In this document: piece after piece, positions 21,841 through 33,119 of the stretch
Layout of the letters: every line of letters starts with the position of its first letter
How positions within the stretch are numbered: position 1 is the first letter of the stretch
Origin: Porpolomopsis calyptriformis
Lineage: Eukaryota > Basidiomycota > Agaricomycetes > Agaricales > Hygrophoraceae
DNA: 64,000 bases
Direction: 5' to 3'
NCBI GenBank assembly: GCA_951640195.1
Contig: OX621171.1
Span: 1 to 64,000 of the forward strand
The notes under the pieces: generated by a model
What the model was told of the DNA's origin: nothing
Databases searched by the model: none
What the model saw: the letters and a program-made list of their open reading frames with translations, nothing else
Program-made: the position numbers and the translations under genes

Positions 21841-24800
21841 CTAATCTCCTTGAATACGTTTTCGCTTCAAATTTGGTTGAATTCTTTTCGTCAGACGGCT
21901 AGCTGAGATCTCAGCCCCCAGTGCTGTGAATATACCAGAGGAATCTAGCCGCGAGAAAACAGTCATATCCAATGACGCCAAAGCATGAGAATCGGGATCT
22001 GGGTCTGTGAGATCATCCTTGATAGTGGCACGAGCAGGGTAAGCAGCAACAACACGCAAAAGGTTGTATTTTCCTTTTATATTATTTGAGCGAGGGATGG
22101 CAGCAAGACACCGCTTCAGTTTGGGCACAAGTTGGGGACGCGAAGAGAAGGAGAATGGCTCTCTGTTCTGGCAAGCCAAGTTCAGAGGGTCATCCGCACC
22201 AGGATAGAGGTTCTCGCTCACTTTATTTATATAAAATTTGTCGGGCGAAGTAGCCTTGATGGCACCTTCCACGACCTTCGGTTTGAGGTTTTCCCACAGG
22301 TAGGCTTTCACTTGGATCACCACCCACACCAGAGTGTTGTCTGCCAACTTCAGAAGGCAAACAATATCTGGCCCCATGTTGTTATCAGGAAAAAGGAAGG
22401 TTAGACAACGAGCATCCTGAAACCAGTGCAGAGTTTCTTCTGGAGTCGTCGCATCGAACCCCAAACATGTGTTAGCCACTTGATACGATGGTTGGTCGGT
22501 AGGAAAGACTTGAATCATTCCGTCGCTACCAAGAGTCCAAGCCACGACCTCAGCCGTCTGCTTCACGAAATCGGGCATGTCACGCATTATCAACAGCTTG
22601 TCCAAAGTCCCTACTTCTTTCAATGCTCGGCTGAAGTTCCAAGCAATGTAGTCTTCGAGACCTACTGGTCACGTTTCATTGTTACGAAGTTGGCCGTCAA
22701 GATAATGTCGTGCGTCGAACCCCGAAGAACTCAACCAGTTCGCGGCAGCAAGAATAACCAATGGTTCGTCGGCCTTGATTTCTGAGTGTACAAAACGAGC
22801 GAATCCAAGTTCAATGAGTTCCCTCTCTTCCTCGGTCAGCAGAGGTACATTGCGGCGGATGATGTATCGAAAAACGACGCCCGATATAGTTTCTTTCAAG
22901 GCTGGCTCTATGACAGTTTCATGGGTTAAATAAATCGAAAGGGGACGTTGTACAAAGCAAAACATACTATTGTGAAGTTTCTCAAAATCGAACCGGCCAA
23001 AAGTCATTTTGTTGTGAATGACATCAGGGTGGACCTCGGGCTCAGCAGCGGCACACGCTGGGAAATCGGTGGGCGTGAAAGTCGTACATGCATCAATATA
23101 TGCATTTAGCAACCGATGGGGTGAATGATACGCGTATTGCAACAGATGGCTGATGTATGTAGCTGTGAAACGGTACCTGTGCAATAATGGTGAGCCTAAA
23201 CGAATATTGAACATGCTGCAAAAAGAAGTGCAAGCACCTTCCTTGCAGCCAATGCCAGATCCGACTAAGAAACTCTTCACGAGTATCGTTTTCCCAGGAA
23301 TCTAAAGGCAAATACCTTCGCACGTACTCTTCCTGAGCCTGACGGGTATCGAAAGATCCCGTGTCGGTAAATAATTCAAAGGACCTGTGCTCCTTGAGGA
23401 TACCCGATGACAACGATTCGTTGACAACCTTGATTGACATTCCTGTCCCTGAAACAATAAACGTAGCCTGAGGAAGCACCTCATGCCACACCCGCACGAC
23501 CTCTCGCAGGACTGGGCGTTTCTTGGGAGTCCGCGAAGATTGATTAGTTTCGCCATCGCCATCTTCACGAGAATTCTCTTCTTCATACTTATCTTTAGAT
23601 ACAAACGCACCCATATGTCGAGTGGCAGCGAACTGGGCTTCTTCATCTATAGCACAAAAAAACCCCTCGGATGATGCCGACTCGGATATTAGTGCCATGA
23701 TGCGGCTAAAGACAGTCTGGATCATCCCCAGAACCTCGTTGGGAGCCCGCCTCAAACCGACTGCCGCAAATTCGTGAAAAATATCCCGTGAACATATGGC
23801 GGTGGGAGTCACTTGTAACAGTAGCCAGAGACGTTGATGATTCTGCGTTAATGTTGAGTCTATTTCATAGGCCAGTGCGAGGAACCTCTCCATGATTAGC
23901 AAACGGCTCAGTAGGACCTGTTCGAACCGGCGTTTGGCCACGACTTCATTGTGATCGCGTGCGTCGCGAAATCTTTTAGAATCACCACCGAGAAAGAAAG
24001 GTAGCGGTGAGTGAAAGCCGCTGGTGTGTTCAAGAGTGTCAGAGATGATATTTGTCACGTCCTTAGAACCAATGGTGGACTGATCGGCAACGCATGTGAA
24101 GTAAAGGCCCCAACGATGAGATAGACCTTCAAGAATCAACCTTGTCTTGCCCAAGCCTGAAGTATTGCAGAGTAGGCTGGAAAATGCTGTCAATTATAAT
24201 ACATCGAAAGGAGTCTTGACTGACATGTTTCTATTCTTCCTGAACATTCTGTCAATTCGGCCTGAAATTTCATGCTTGCCACTAGACCATCTACCAAGAT
24301 CATGCAGCAGTAAGCTCGGCGAACCGTCGATCGAGGGGATCGCTAGATCTTTGAAATGAAGATCCCGGGACCAATCGAATGAGTCGTCGGGGGTCCACAG
24401 GGGTAGCTTACGCTGCCCTAAAAGGTACTCCCGCAATTCTGACTCAATCTCCTCCAGAAATCCAACAATCCGCTGTTTGGTTATTGGTGACCTTTCGGGC
24501 GACGACGGTGCCTCAGGCAGATCATCGGGTAGAAATTGCGCATTAGTCGGGGTTGTCATCTTTTTGAGCAAATCTGCAAGAGATATGGAGTCAACACAGG
24601 TCGCGGTAACAGGGTTGGTGCATACGGTGGTTACGGATTTTCTGGTATTTCTTCATTAAATGGGCTTCTTTGAGCATTATGAGAAGCTCTGGGTTGTCCG
24701 CAAGGAGGTTCTTGCAAGCCGAAGTATCCAAGTATGTCTGATCCAACGGTTGATCGTGCGCAGCATAGATATTGCGCGCATTAAGAACGACAACGGCTAG

Positions 24801-24911
24801 AAGATCGGCGGCGGTTTTCTCATCTTCCAGCTGTTCGACACTTGTATTGTACCACGGGGTAGGCAGAGATTTATCAAGCTGAGCTTGTTCCCGGTCAGTG
24901 ACGTTTGTCAT
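21841..24911 (-). pseudogene. Crinkler-type P-loop NTPase plus PD-(D/E)xK nuclease-like gene with an in-frame stop
   Basis: The exon model is 24635-24911, 24225-24573, 23238-24176 and 21841-23176. Introns are 61, 48 and 61 nt, and the frame is kept throughout. The second exon ends with a short charged linker, and the third opens with the Walker A text CNTSGLGKTR. Later FFCAIDEEAQ looks like Walker B, and FIVSGTG like a sensor strand. The last exon has GPDIVCLLK followed by WVVIQVKA, the Asp and Gln-x-Lys arrangement of PD-(D/E)xK nucleases. This pairing matches the NTPase-nuclease architecture of Crinkler (CR) effectors and their fungal relatives. A TGA at 22669-22671 interrupts the last exon between the NTPase and nuclease parts. 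The copy is therefore probably dead, or gives only the NTPase half. Neighbours give no clear partner; the next gene is divergent. Confidence 0.72.
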
Positions 24912-25431
24912 GGGCGTCGCTAGTTAAGGAGATGACTGTTGTAGCTGTTTGAATTGCTCACGCTTTGACGTCACCGCCACAGAGTCACAGAGCAAGATCG
25001 AAAGAAGAGAATCCAACGATCATCAACGCTGCTTCGACCTGCACTGCTCCACCCTTAAAATATGTTCACCTACTTAGGCTGCAACTTTCAAAGAGAGATA
25101 GCGGCAGTTCCTGGGCATGAAAAGGACAGACCAATATGCAGAAAATACCATACGGCGAAGGCTCGGAGCCGAAAATGTACCAACGTCCACAGAACGTCCA
25201 CAGAAAGATCCAACATGTGATGTGGCATCGTTACTAATTTAAGCGTTCGGATGGTGGCTTTGGCACGGCGAGTGACTATAAAACCAAGGCTACCGTCTGA
25301 GCATTGCGATTTAGAACTTTCTCTTCCCCGTCACTTACTCAACAAAAAATCAAAGGTGACCGTCAGTTGTTTTATCCCGCAACTATAAAACTCCTCTTAC
25401 ACACTCTTTCAACCAGAAAGTACTTTGCAAC
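24912..25431. promoter_or_regulatory. Divergent intergenic region with a TATA box for the 25432 gene
   Basis: This lies between two divergent start codons. TATAAAAC at 25277-25284 sits about 150 bp before the ATG at 25432, and the intervening leader is free of ATG except one at 25304 that opens a short frame. The remaining sequence shows a directly repeated cgtccacagaa phrase near 25186-25206. Confidence 0.45.
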
Positions 25432-26564
25432 ATGTCCGCACAACATGATGTTCCAGGACGAACGAGATGTTACAATGGGGATATTGATATTGTTGGGCAG
25501 CTTTGGTGGCAAGTCTGGGAGACTCACGCCTATCAAATGAGAGTTCGCCCTAACATGTATGTCTTTATTCCTCGCTCCAAGTGTCTGTCCGTTGATCTGT
25601 ACTTCAGCAGCCGCACTAAACCTGTCCGCTTGCGGGTGACAGATGCAAGCGTACAATTCTTTGCCCATTCGACCTGCCTCCGCCTCCCTGTGAAAAATGC
25701 ATCACCTCTGTGGGATCAGGTTTGTTTTGCTCTTTGTCTTGTCTTACTGTGCTGATCTTCATTGTTCATGTGCGCCATAGTTTCTCCATTTCATTGGGGA
25801 ATCGGTGCAGCTACCTGAGGCTGAAGGGTCACAGATTATGGCACAGAAAAACGATTCCTTTCTAGCCGATCTAGAAACAAACGTCAAAATATTCTTGATT
25901 GCTTGTGCGAGAGTTAATTGGCAAGCATGGTTTATACTAACTTCTTATTTCTACTAACTATGTTCTCTACGGCAGCGGACGCGAGTGCGACGTGCTCCTG
26001 CGCCTAGTGTGGTTGTTCCTCCGGTTCCTTCTAAAACACCGCGTGCTCCATAAAACACCCCGCGAATCCAGCCTTAATCGTGCATATTACATTGCCAACA
26101 TTGCTGTAGAAGCTCCCGCTTTGGTTGGAGCGATTATGACGGGGGGGGGCATTCTGTGTCAAGCGGACCATTTATTCCACAAACGCTTGACGTCATCCAC
26201 CTCTGGGGGATCCTTTATGCTGGTCAAATCAATCACTCCGCTCGACATCTCTGACTTCAACCAGCGACATGATGGACAAGATCTTCCCAGTGCATTGTTT
26301 GGCGGCTCCTTCAGCAAAGTGGCACTTGACCTCTGCAGGGACCGGCAAGATACCTGGTTCTACCCCACTCTCTCGAAGGACAGTGCCACAGGTGCGTCTA
26401 CAACAGACACCAGCGACGAAATCACAATGCTCCTGGAGTCGTGCGTAGCAGCCACTCTGCATGAGGGAATGGGCATTACCGCCAAATGGGTCTACTGGGG
26501 ACAGATGGCCATACTCGAAAGCTGGTGGGTGGAGGAGGAACGGGGCCTTTCGCCTAGTTATTAA
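25432..26564 (+). CDS. Hypothetical 341-aa protein
   Basis: The three-exon model is 25432-25719, 25781-25929 and 25976-26564, with introns of 61 and 46 nt, all in frame. A TATA box lies upstream. The N-terminal 100 residues are mixed alpha/beta in character, with a Trp-rich start (GQLWWQVWETH). A hydrophobic basic stretch LLRLVWLFLRFLLKHR follows the second intron and could be an amphipathic or membrane helix. No domain is recognised. It is divergent from the broken Crinkler-type gene. A six-base G run near 26142 sits in the last exon and could be an error-prone or slippery site. The model is supported by splice consistency only. Confidence 0.6.
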
Positions 26565-26689
26565 GCCGTATAAACAAAGGATCGACCGGACCCTTTCTTT
26601 TGTACATTCCTTTTGGTGTGTGCCCTTTGTCTTTCTGCTGTAGCTACAGAGTAATCCCACATGCTACCGGATCACCGCTCACGGATGAG

Positions 26690-27482
26690 TTTCATGAATT
26701 CAGCAGCAAATAGCCAGCCACATAAACTTGGATGGGTGATTGACGCCAAGATGTTCCTCGCAGCCAGCTGGTGCCCACTTGAAGAGTGCCTTAGCCCTGT
26801 CGTGTGGTTCTTGTGAATTGCAAACAAATGCGAGGTTGTTCAGCGATAGCGATGTAAGTGTGTCTGGGTGGTCAGCATCCAGATAACGCTTGGAGCCAAC
26901 TAATGCCTGCCTGTGGAGGGTCTTAGCCTTGTCATATTGTCGCTATGAGTTGTTCACCAACGCAAGCGTGGATGGGTGGTCGGCACCCAGGTGTTCCTCG
27001 GAGGCAGCTAACGCCCGCTTGTAAAGGGTCTCAGCCTTGTCATATTGTCCTTGCGACTCGTAAATAAATGCAAGATTGATTACCAGCGTAAGCGCGGAGG
27101 GGTCAGCACCCAGATGTTTCTCACAGCCAGTTAGCATGATAACCAGTAGATGAATCACCCCCGGCCAATGGTACTCCAAAAGATGAAGATTGACCAGATG
27201 CGGTAGGGGAGAGGTATTGAGGTTGAGATCGACTTCGGTCCCATTGAAGGAATGACAATGGAGGCAAGTCGGTGAATGAGCTGTGTCAACAATATCTATT
27301 CTAAAATGTGTAGCCCCTCTCACAACCTCCCCTTTTACCTTCACCATTTTCACCCTGTGCATCTCTTTCGCTTTTTCGTTGATCTCCGACACCTCTTGCG
27401 TATTCAAGAATCCAATATTCCAATACCCTAGTGTCGTGCGCGCACCATCTGCATCTATGTGCCCGCTGGCGTCCCTCATCAA
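26690..27482 (-). pseudogene. Tetratricopeptide-repeat gene remnant (TPR_12/kinesin-light-chain type)
   Basis: Minus-strand repeats of 42 residues are clear. SQGQYDKAETLYKRALAASE with EHLGADHPSTLALVNN is canonical, and weaker units flank it. Between two units a segment equivalent to LAxIYxSQG is missing, leaving NNS, a TAG near 26943 and then RQYDKAKTL in the same frame. The tail of the last unit ends in further stops. Such repeats usually form the C-terminus of fungal NB-ARC/TPR proteins, but I see no P-loop nearby. The sequence N-terminal of the repeats (to 27482) has no motif. Confidence 0.7.
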
Positions 27483-28518
27483 ACTCCGTATTTGTATCTA
27501 CGTCCATTAGAGCAATGGCAGCGAGGCCGCGATGCTGACACCGTCATACAGGTGACGGCGAGCGCGAGCGTCAAAGTGGAGGCTGTAATCTATCTGGAAG
27601 GGTCCCAATGGCTTCGTAATACTTCAGATCGATTAATTCAACAGCTGCAATGAAATGGTAAGGCGGAAGCACCCACGTCACGGCAGCTCTTGCAATCTCC
27701 CACATCCATTTTCTGTCGGTCTTCCTTCCCTCTCACAACTTCCTCGTACGCAAAGTCACACCCTTCGTTGTGAGCAGGATCTATAGTGTAAAGGGTGTTT
27801 ATCGTGGTTTTGGTACGACATAGTTTATGTTGAATGCTGGTCAAAGAACAACACAAGAGACAAGACGCACTTGGAAACTTGCTGAGCGTACCTTCCATGA
27901 CCCTTGTAAGCTGAATGGTCATTTAAAACCCTATTGGTGGGCTCAGTGGCCACAGGCACTCGCAAAGCTGTGGATTGTATAGGTTCCAGATCATTCTTGT
28001 CCTCTTTCTCACGGAGTTTCCTATGAGTATGTGCTTTCTCTCCCTTCAAGAGATTTGCATGACCGGAATCTGAATTCTCGGGCAGAGACCTCGAGTCTTC
28101 CTTAACACAGATTCCCAAGTTGTAGTCCGTATTGGGAGGCATCCGAGGATGTCGTGCCAGATGTTGGCCTGGTGAACCAATATTGATAGCAGGTTTCATC
28201 CTGATAGCATTGGACTGGGCAGAAACAGATGGGGAGGGATCGGGATATACTGGATCTGGGGCTGGGCATAATGCGGGATGTGTGGAGAAAGACAACGTTC
28301 TAGACCAAAATCCAAAATCACAGATGATGGATCCAGGGGTCGTTGAGGCCCTTAGCGCAAACAAACGCAGTAACACCCTCCCAATAACCTGATAATTTAG
28401 TTGGCTCGACCCCTTCGCCTGTTCATTGTCTTGCGCTACCCATATCCAAATCCAAATCCAAATCCTACATCCTACATTTACATCGCTGTACAAATACACC
28501 ATCTCCGTATACATACAC
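27483..28518. other. No reliable gene; long weak minus-strand frame
   Basis: A minus-strand open frame at 27825-28529 has low-complexity composition (repeated Trp-Ile from a caaatc simple repeat near 28446-28464) and no motif. It may be an upstream remnant of the TPR gene. I would not annotate it as coding. Confidence 0.4.
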
Positions 28519-29248
28519 CTAATCCTCACCCCCGTCCTCTTTGCACATCATCGCTACCTTGTTGATCTCCTTCACAAACATCCCGTCATACAAACTATAC
28601 CACTTCGAAGGTTTCGTAAACGCGATCGACCCACCCTGCCTCCGTGGCCGACTAAAACAAACCTCGGTTCCCAGTATCGCCACACCAAGCACACTTTTTG
28701 CCCATCGCGCACCCTCTTCCCCGAGAATCACCATGTAATCGTGTAATTGCTTTTGAATTTCGTCTTTCGCCTTCTCCGATGATTCTCCTTCTCGCTTGTA
28801 AACCGAGCCGATTTCAATAATCAGCCGAACCTTGTCGTATTTCTCCTCATCGTTGTAATAGCTTGTCACGATAAAATCCGGGTACCGTTTTTGCTCCCGT
28901 TTCGAGACATATTGTCCTGCAGAGCTCTTTAATCAGAGCCATCCACATCTTCTGAGCCAACATACCTGTCGAATCAACACTCATCATACTCGTGTTACCG
29001 ACATCCAACAGCCCATCCTCCTCTACCAAGCCCTCCATCCCCACCACCATCTCCACCTCCTCTTCTGACATTATCTGCCGAATCAGCCCCTGGGGCTTCA
29101 CCATCTCATCTGGGAACTTGAGGTTCAAGTACTTGTCTATCGGCCCATACTGTGAGCGCTGCAGCCTAGGCACCTTTGTGGCCCAGCTTGCGATTCTATT
29201 TCGAAGTTTCTGTGGAATCCTGCTATCCTCTGGGTCGAAATCAACCAT
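28519..29248 (-). CDS. Small protein with a PDF...IIEIGS nuclease-like core
   Basis: Exons 28966-29248 and 28519-28916 join across a 49-nt intron to give 226 aa. The central region reads RYPDFIVTSYY followed about 15 residues later by LIIEIGSVYKREGES. This resembles the strand pair of PD-(D/E)xK folds, in which Asp is followed by Glu-x-Lys, but the Lys position is Gly here. Similar YPDF...IEVGS proteins are common orphan genes in basidiomycetes near transposons. The start at 29248 lies directly after a possible acceptor (CTACAG), so an upstream exon is possible. It is divergent from the next gene. Function is unknown; the nuclease relation is a weak inference. Confidence 0.62.
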
Positions 29249-29503
29249 CTGTAGACAACAATCATCCTTTGAAGTAGCAGCAGAACAAGAGGAAGAAGAC
29301 AGAATACTACCTACCGTTACCGTCTGTCCCCGTCAGCCCAAATAAAGCTGATCTCGTTTATTTGCAGATGTTAGGCTACTTCCTCTTTCCCAACGACCTC
29401 CACCCACCTACACACCCCAGCAATACTCACTACCGAGGTTTGTACACTGGAAAGCATAGTATTTCATCTCAATCTCACATCTTACATCTATTTGGACAAA
29501 GCA

Positions 29504-29966
29504 TGGTCAGAATTTTCGCAGGATACACAATTGACCAGGATGAACTTGTCCATTTCCTCAATGCCCAAGGCTTGGGCCCTGCCCCTGGAGAACCCCAGTT
29601 AACTGTTACCGAAGCCTGGATGAATTTCATGAGCTGGCGAGCCCTAAAGCCACGACGTGGAGATTTAAAAACGTTGCTTCCATGGCCCCAATGTCCCTCA
29701 CATTTTCCTCCACCTCTCCCACATGCTCACATTCAATTCCCAATGCAGACTGGTATGATCAGGGTGGAAATCATGTCCATGCCTTCATCACAAGGCGTAC
29801 CAATGACATCAACAACCCGAACCTTCGCTTCAAGGAGATGCCAATAGATCTCGAGATCCGGGACAGGTTCATTGCCAACACGGGCAATATCCTGGACCCA
29901 AGCAAGATGAAGTTTTGGAGCTTGCCCGAGGACGTTTTGCGTGTCCCCTTAGGCCTTCCCTTCTAG
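29504..29966 (+). CDS. Small hypothetical protein, two exons
   Basis: The first exon opens at 29504 (MVRIFAGYTIDQDELVHFL) and runs to about 29655. A second frame, from about 29751 (WYDQGGNHVHAFITRR) to the stop at 29966, joins to it in phase with a GTGGAG donor and the GCAG acceptor at 29750. The donor is not ideal and the intron (about 95 nt) is longer than most here. The product has about 122 residues and ends with a compact, conserved-looking FWSLPEDVLRVPLG. No known domain was recognised. Confidence 0.5.
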
Positions 29967-30829
29967 GTTCGTTTTCTAATACAGCGACCTATAATCGCCA
30001 ATTTGTAATATATTTCCCCCATAACCACTTCCCAAGACAGGTCAATATTGTTGCACACATCCATGGCTGATGTGGGCGAAAGATCCTGCTGCAGAAGCTG
30101 AAATCAGCCACTTGTTGACCCCTCTTCGCCAGCGGGAAGCTTGCAGCTGCCAAATCTCCTAGGGTCGTTTCACAATTTGAAAAGCAAAGCAGTGGATATT
30201 CTCTGTTACTTCTCGACATCATCATACACTTCAACATCTTCTTCTTCTTCTTCTTCTTCTTCTTCAACCACCCGACACTGATACATAACAACTAATTTTC
30301 GATATCGATATCCCTTTTAACGGCGTCAGCCATCATCTGGGTGTTCGGCTGGAAAAGTTAACAAAAGTAAAAGGATATCAACAAATGAGTGATAGCTAAC
30401 CCTGTCCATCGTTACGATCGGCGAACTGCAGGTGGTTGAAGTTATCGTGAGTGGTAGACAGATCGACACCTGCGGTTCAAGGTTTTGCTGGTCACGGAAA
30501 TCTTCTCGTGCCATTATACTTGGTGGAAGGAGATGAGCTTTGGGTCCAAATCTATTATCGCTTAACTCACCCCGCCATTAAGGAAATGAAGTACACTATG
30601 GGATCCATTTTTCGCAGACAATCTCGCAAGATATAAAGCATACGCACGTTTGTTTTGAGCAACAAGGCCAGGCCAGCAATCGAAGTTGTTAGCGTGTTGG
30701 AACTGTCGAAGGTATTAATCATTTAACACAATCGAGCAGAGAAATCTCCCTACAAATGCGAACGAGATCAGCGAAGCAATGCTATATTTTAAACCGCTTG
30801 GTTCATCAAATCAGAACTGATCTGATCAG
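29967..30829. other. Intergenic, contains a (CTT)n microsatellite
   Basis: A perfect CTT run of about 28 nt lies at 30238-30265. Apart from short open frames without motifs, nothing else is visible. Confidence 0.6.
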
Positions 30830-32402
30830 AAACTTCTTACCAGACGAGTACAGCTGCAATAAGCAACAGTGAACCACTGGCAGAAATCATGTACATTAGC
30901 TCTGCGTACTGGTATTCACGGTGTAAACCATCAAAACCCGAAGGATTGTGTCCATCCTGAAGGTAGATTATCAGGTGCGTAACGCTCGAACAATAAAATC
31001 GGCGCAGCGCACCGCCTAAACCCAGTTCTTGATTTGTACAGATAGTAGCACAGCGCAATAGCGAGGCTTATGTCTGCCACCAACAAGGAAGTTTGACCCG
31101 CAATCGCAAGGTTATAAAACTCCTGGAGAAGAAGGTGAATTTATTAATAAGTTAGAAGGGCGCACAGCGGTCATCTTGGAATCGTCCTAGACCTGCTGCT
31201 TACTTTGGGGTACGACACAAGGGTCCGGAAACCAAAGCTAGATGGAAATTAATCATCACGACATGGATCCATCAGGAACATTTTCCGAAACAAACAGCTG
31301 CACAGTGATGGCTGCCACTCCTATTAGATTCCTATCATATCAATTTGAGAGTGGAACGTACTTGTCCCGATCGCTGCAAAGAAACCTGCTCGTTAGGTGT
31401 CGTGGCTCTTGTTAACCCTAACGTCTCACCGAACTCGGCTAACGACCAGGCTACCTAAACAGGCATGAGCAACGTCTCGATGAGAAGAACTGGTGAATTT
31501 ACAATCCACGCTGTTAAAACTATGCTCCCTTTGCTCACTATCATTTTAACATCAGCGGAAGGAGTAGGTGGGCTTATAGAGGCCCACTTGCTGATGAACA
31601 GTCGACGCAAGAACATGCTGCCATCGCAAAGTGAGTAACGAGGACATTTTCAACCATGTATTGCGCACCATCGTGTGCAAAACATCTGAAGTTCCTACCC
31701 ATTAATCCCATTCAAGTAAATATCAACGGCATGGCCAGGATCACGGAAGTACCCACCCTCACAGCATATATCACCTGTGGGACCATCGATTTAAAGTGCA
31801 AAGTAATAAAATAAAATAATAATGAAGCAGACTATCACCTACATCGAAACTCCTATCGAATCATCAATCGGAGTTACGGAGAATTGTGAATGCTGAGGGC
31901 GTAGATCATACTAGAATGGCGTAGCAAGGGCCGCAGGGTCTCCAAAGTTTGTAACGAGAAAGGTGTAGCCCACATGGGCGATTGCAGCAGTAATCACGCA
32001 TTCAAGACACCTAGGAGGGTGTAAGCTCGACCGTCATACTCAAGGCATTACTTTCCATTGAAATCCCACCTGAAAATGAGCAATTAACAGGGGAGACATG
32101 ACGAGGTGATCACTCACCAGGAACTTCATGTGGAAGGGATCTTTAACCAGTCCTCTAGTCGAAAAGAAGTACTGATACACTTGGAGATATATTATGCCAA
32201 ACAGACTGTTATATTGTGTCCAATCAAAAAGTGTGTTCAAATCGGAACGGTCAGACGCACGCAAAAGTGAAGTACTCTTCGTCCCCACACAATTAGCACC
32301 AGACGAGAGGCGGATGGGTTAAGTCACAAACCCGCAATGAGAATCGGGCCGTAAAATTGATTTTCGATTGCTTTGAGCTCGCCAACATCAGCGGTAGCCA
32401 TG
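30830..32402 (-). pseudogene. Decayed seven-helix-like membrane protein gene, DUF6534-like
   Basis: Minus-strand pieces follow the order of the basidiomycete DUF6534 family. MATADVGELKAIENQFYGPI starts at 32402. Then come FGIIYLQVYQYFFSTRG (about 32210-32160), AHVGYTFLVTNFGDPAAL (about 31995-31935), a hydrophobic stretch near 31500, and ADISLAIALCYYLYKSRTGF (about 31075-31015), which fits the family's characteristic SRTGF segment. Between them, frames shift and stops occur that I cannot remove with introns, for example after VGFQWKVMP at 32040 and after SRTGFRR near 31010. It is probably a dead copy, though some breaks could be unusual introns. Members are thought to be integral membrane proteins of unknown role. 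Confidence 0.55.
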
Positions 32403-33119
32403 ATTTCAATGTGAACTTTGCAACTCTGTAAGTGTATCCGATCTTTGAAAGTTGAGAAGATATACCCATCGCTGAAATTTCAAATCAAGATGGCCCCACG
32501 ATTAATATTAAATCAGTGTTTCTGATCCATTAAACTAATCGGCGATTACATCCATCTCTCCGCGATTCTCGGTTGAGTTTGAGTTCAGCGTTGTGAACCA
32601 CCTTGAGTCCTCTGACCCCTCTAGGAGGTGGAGAGGGGTAGGAGTATCGGCGGATAAGGGGGTCGGTTGCAGCAGGCTGCCTCAAATGATAGACACGCCC
32701 TAAGGCCTGCTCATTTAGTGCCCTCTCGCGTTACCGCTGAGGCTGCTCAGTGGAGAGGTGGTGGCTGACAGCAAGAAGCTGCGGGAGATATACTGCCCCT
32801 TTCACGCTCTACGAAAATGGAATGATTCGTAAACAAGATAATACAAAGCATTTTGTCCCGGCGGCTGAGTTCGAAAAAATTTCGACTCTGTTTATGCCCT
32901 CCCGATTCTTACTGAATGCGAGATGCAGACAGTCCAGTCAGGAGGCGCTCCTCTGGCTCTGGGTTCAACCACTGCGCGAATACTCGCGCCCGGGAATACG
33001 CAAGCAGTGCCTACCCATCCTCAGGAAACACAGATTGGCCAGCGGGTTGGGGATGCAGGTGGTGAGTGTGCGGCGTTATACAACTGTTCGTTCACCCGTC
33101 GGTTTCTGACATCTTGATT
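32403..33119. other. Intergenic, no gene supported
   Basis: A GC-richer block at 32600-33110 has open frames on the plus strand but no motif or splice partner. It ends where the 220-bp tandem array begins. Confidence 0.4.

Noticed and set aside
27825..28529. 234-residue minus-strand frame
   Set aside because: Composition is low complexity, no motif is seen and no splice link to a neighbour could be found.
30451..30636. 61-residue plus-strand frame
   Set aside because: No motif, no upstream exon or TATA signal, and it lies downstream of simple sequence; not supported as a gene.
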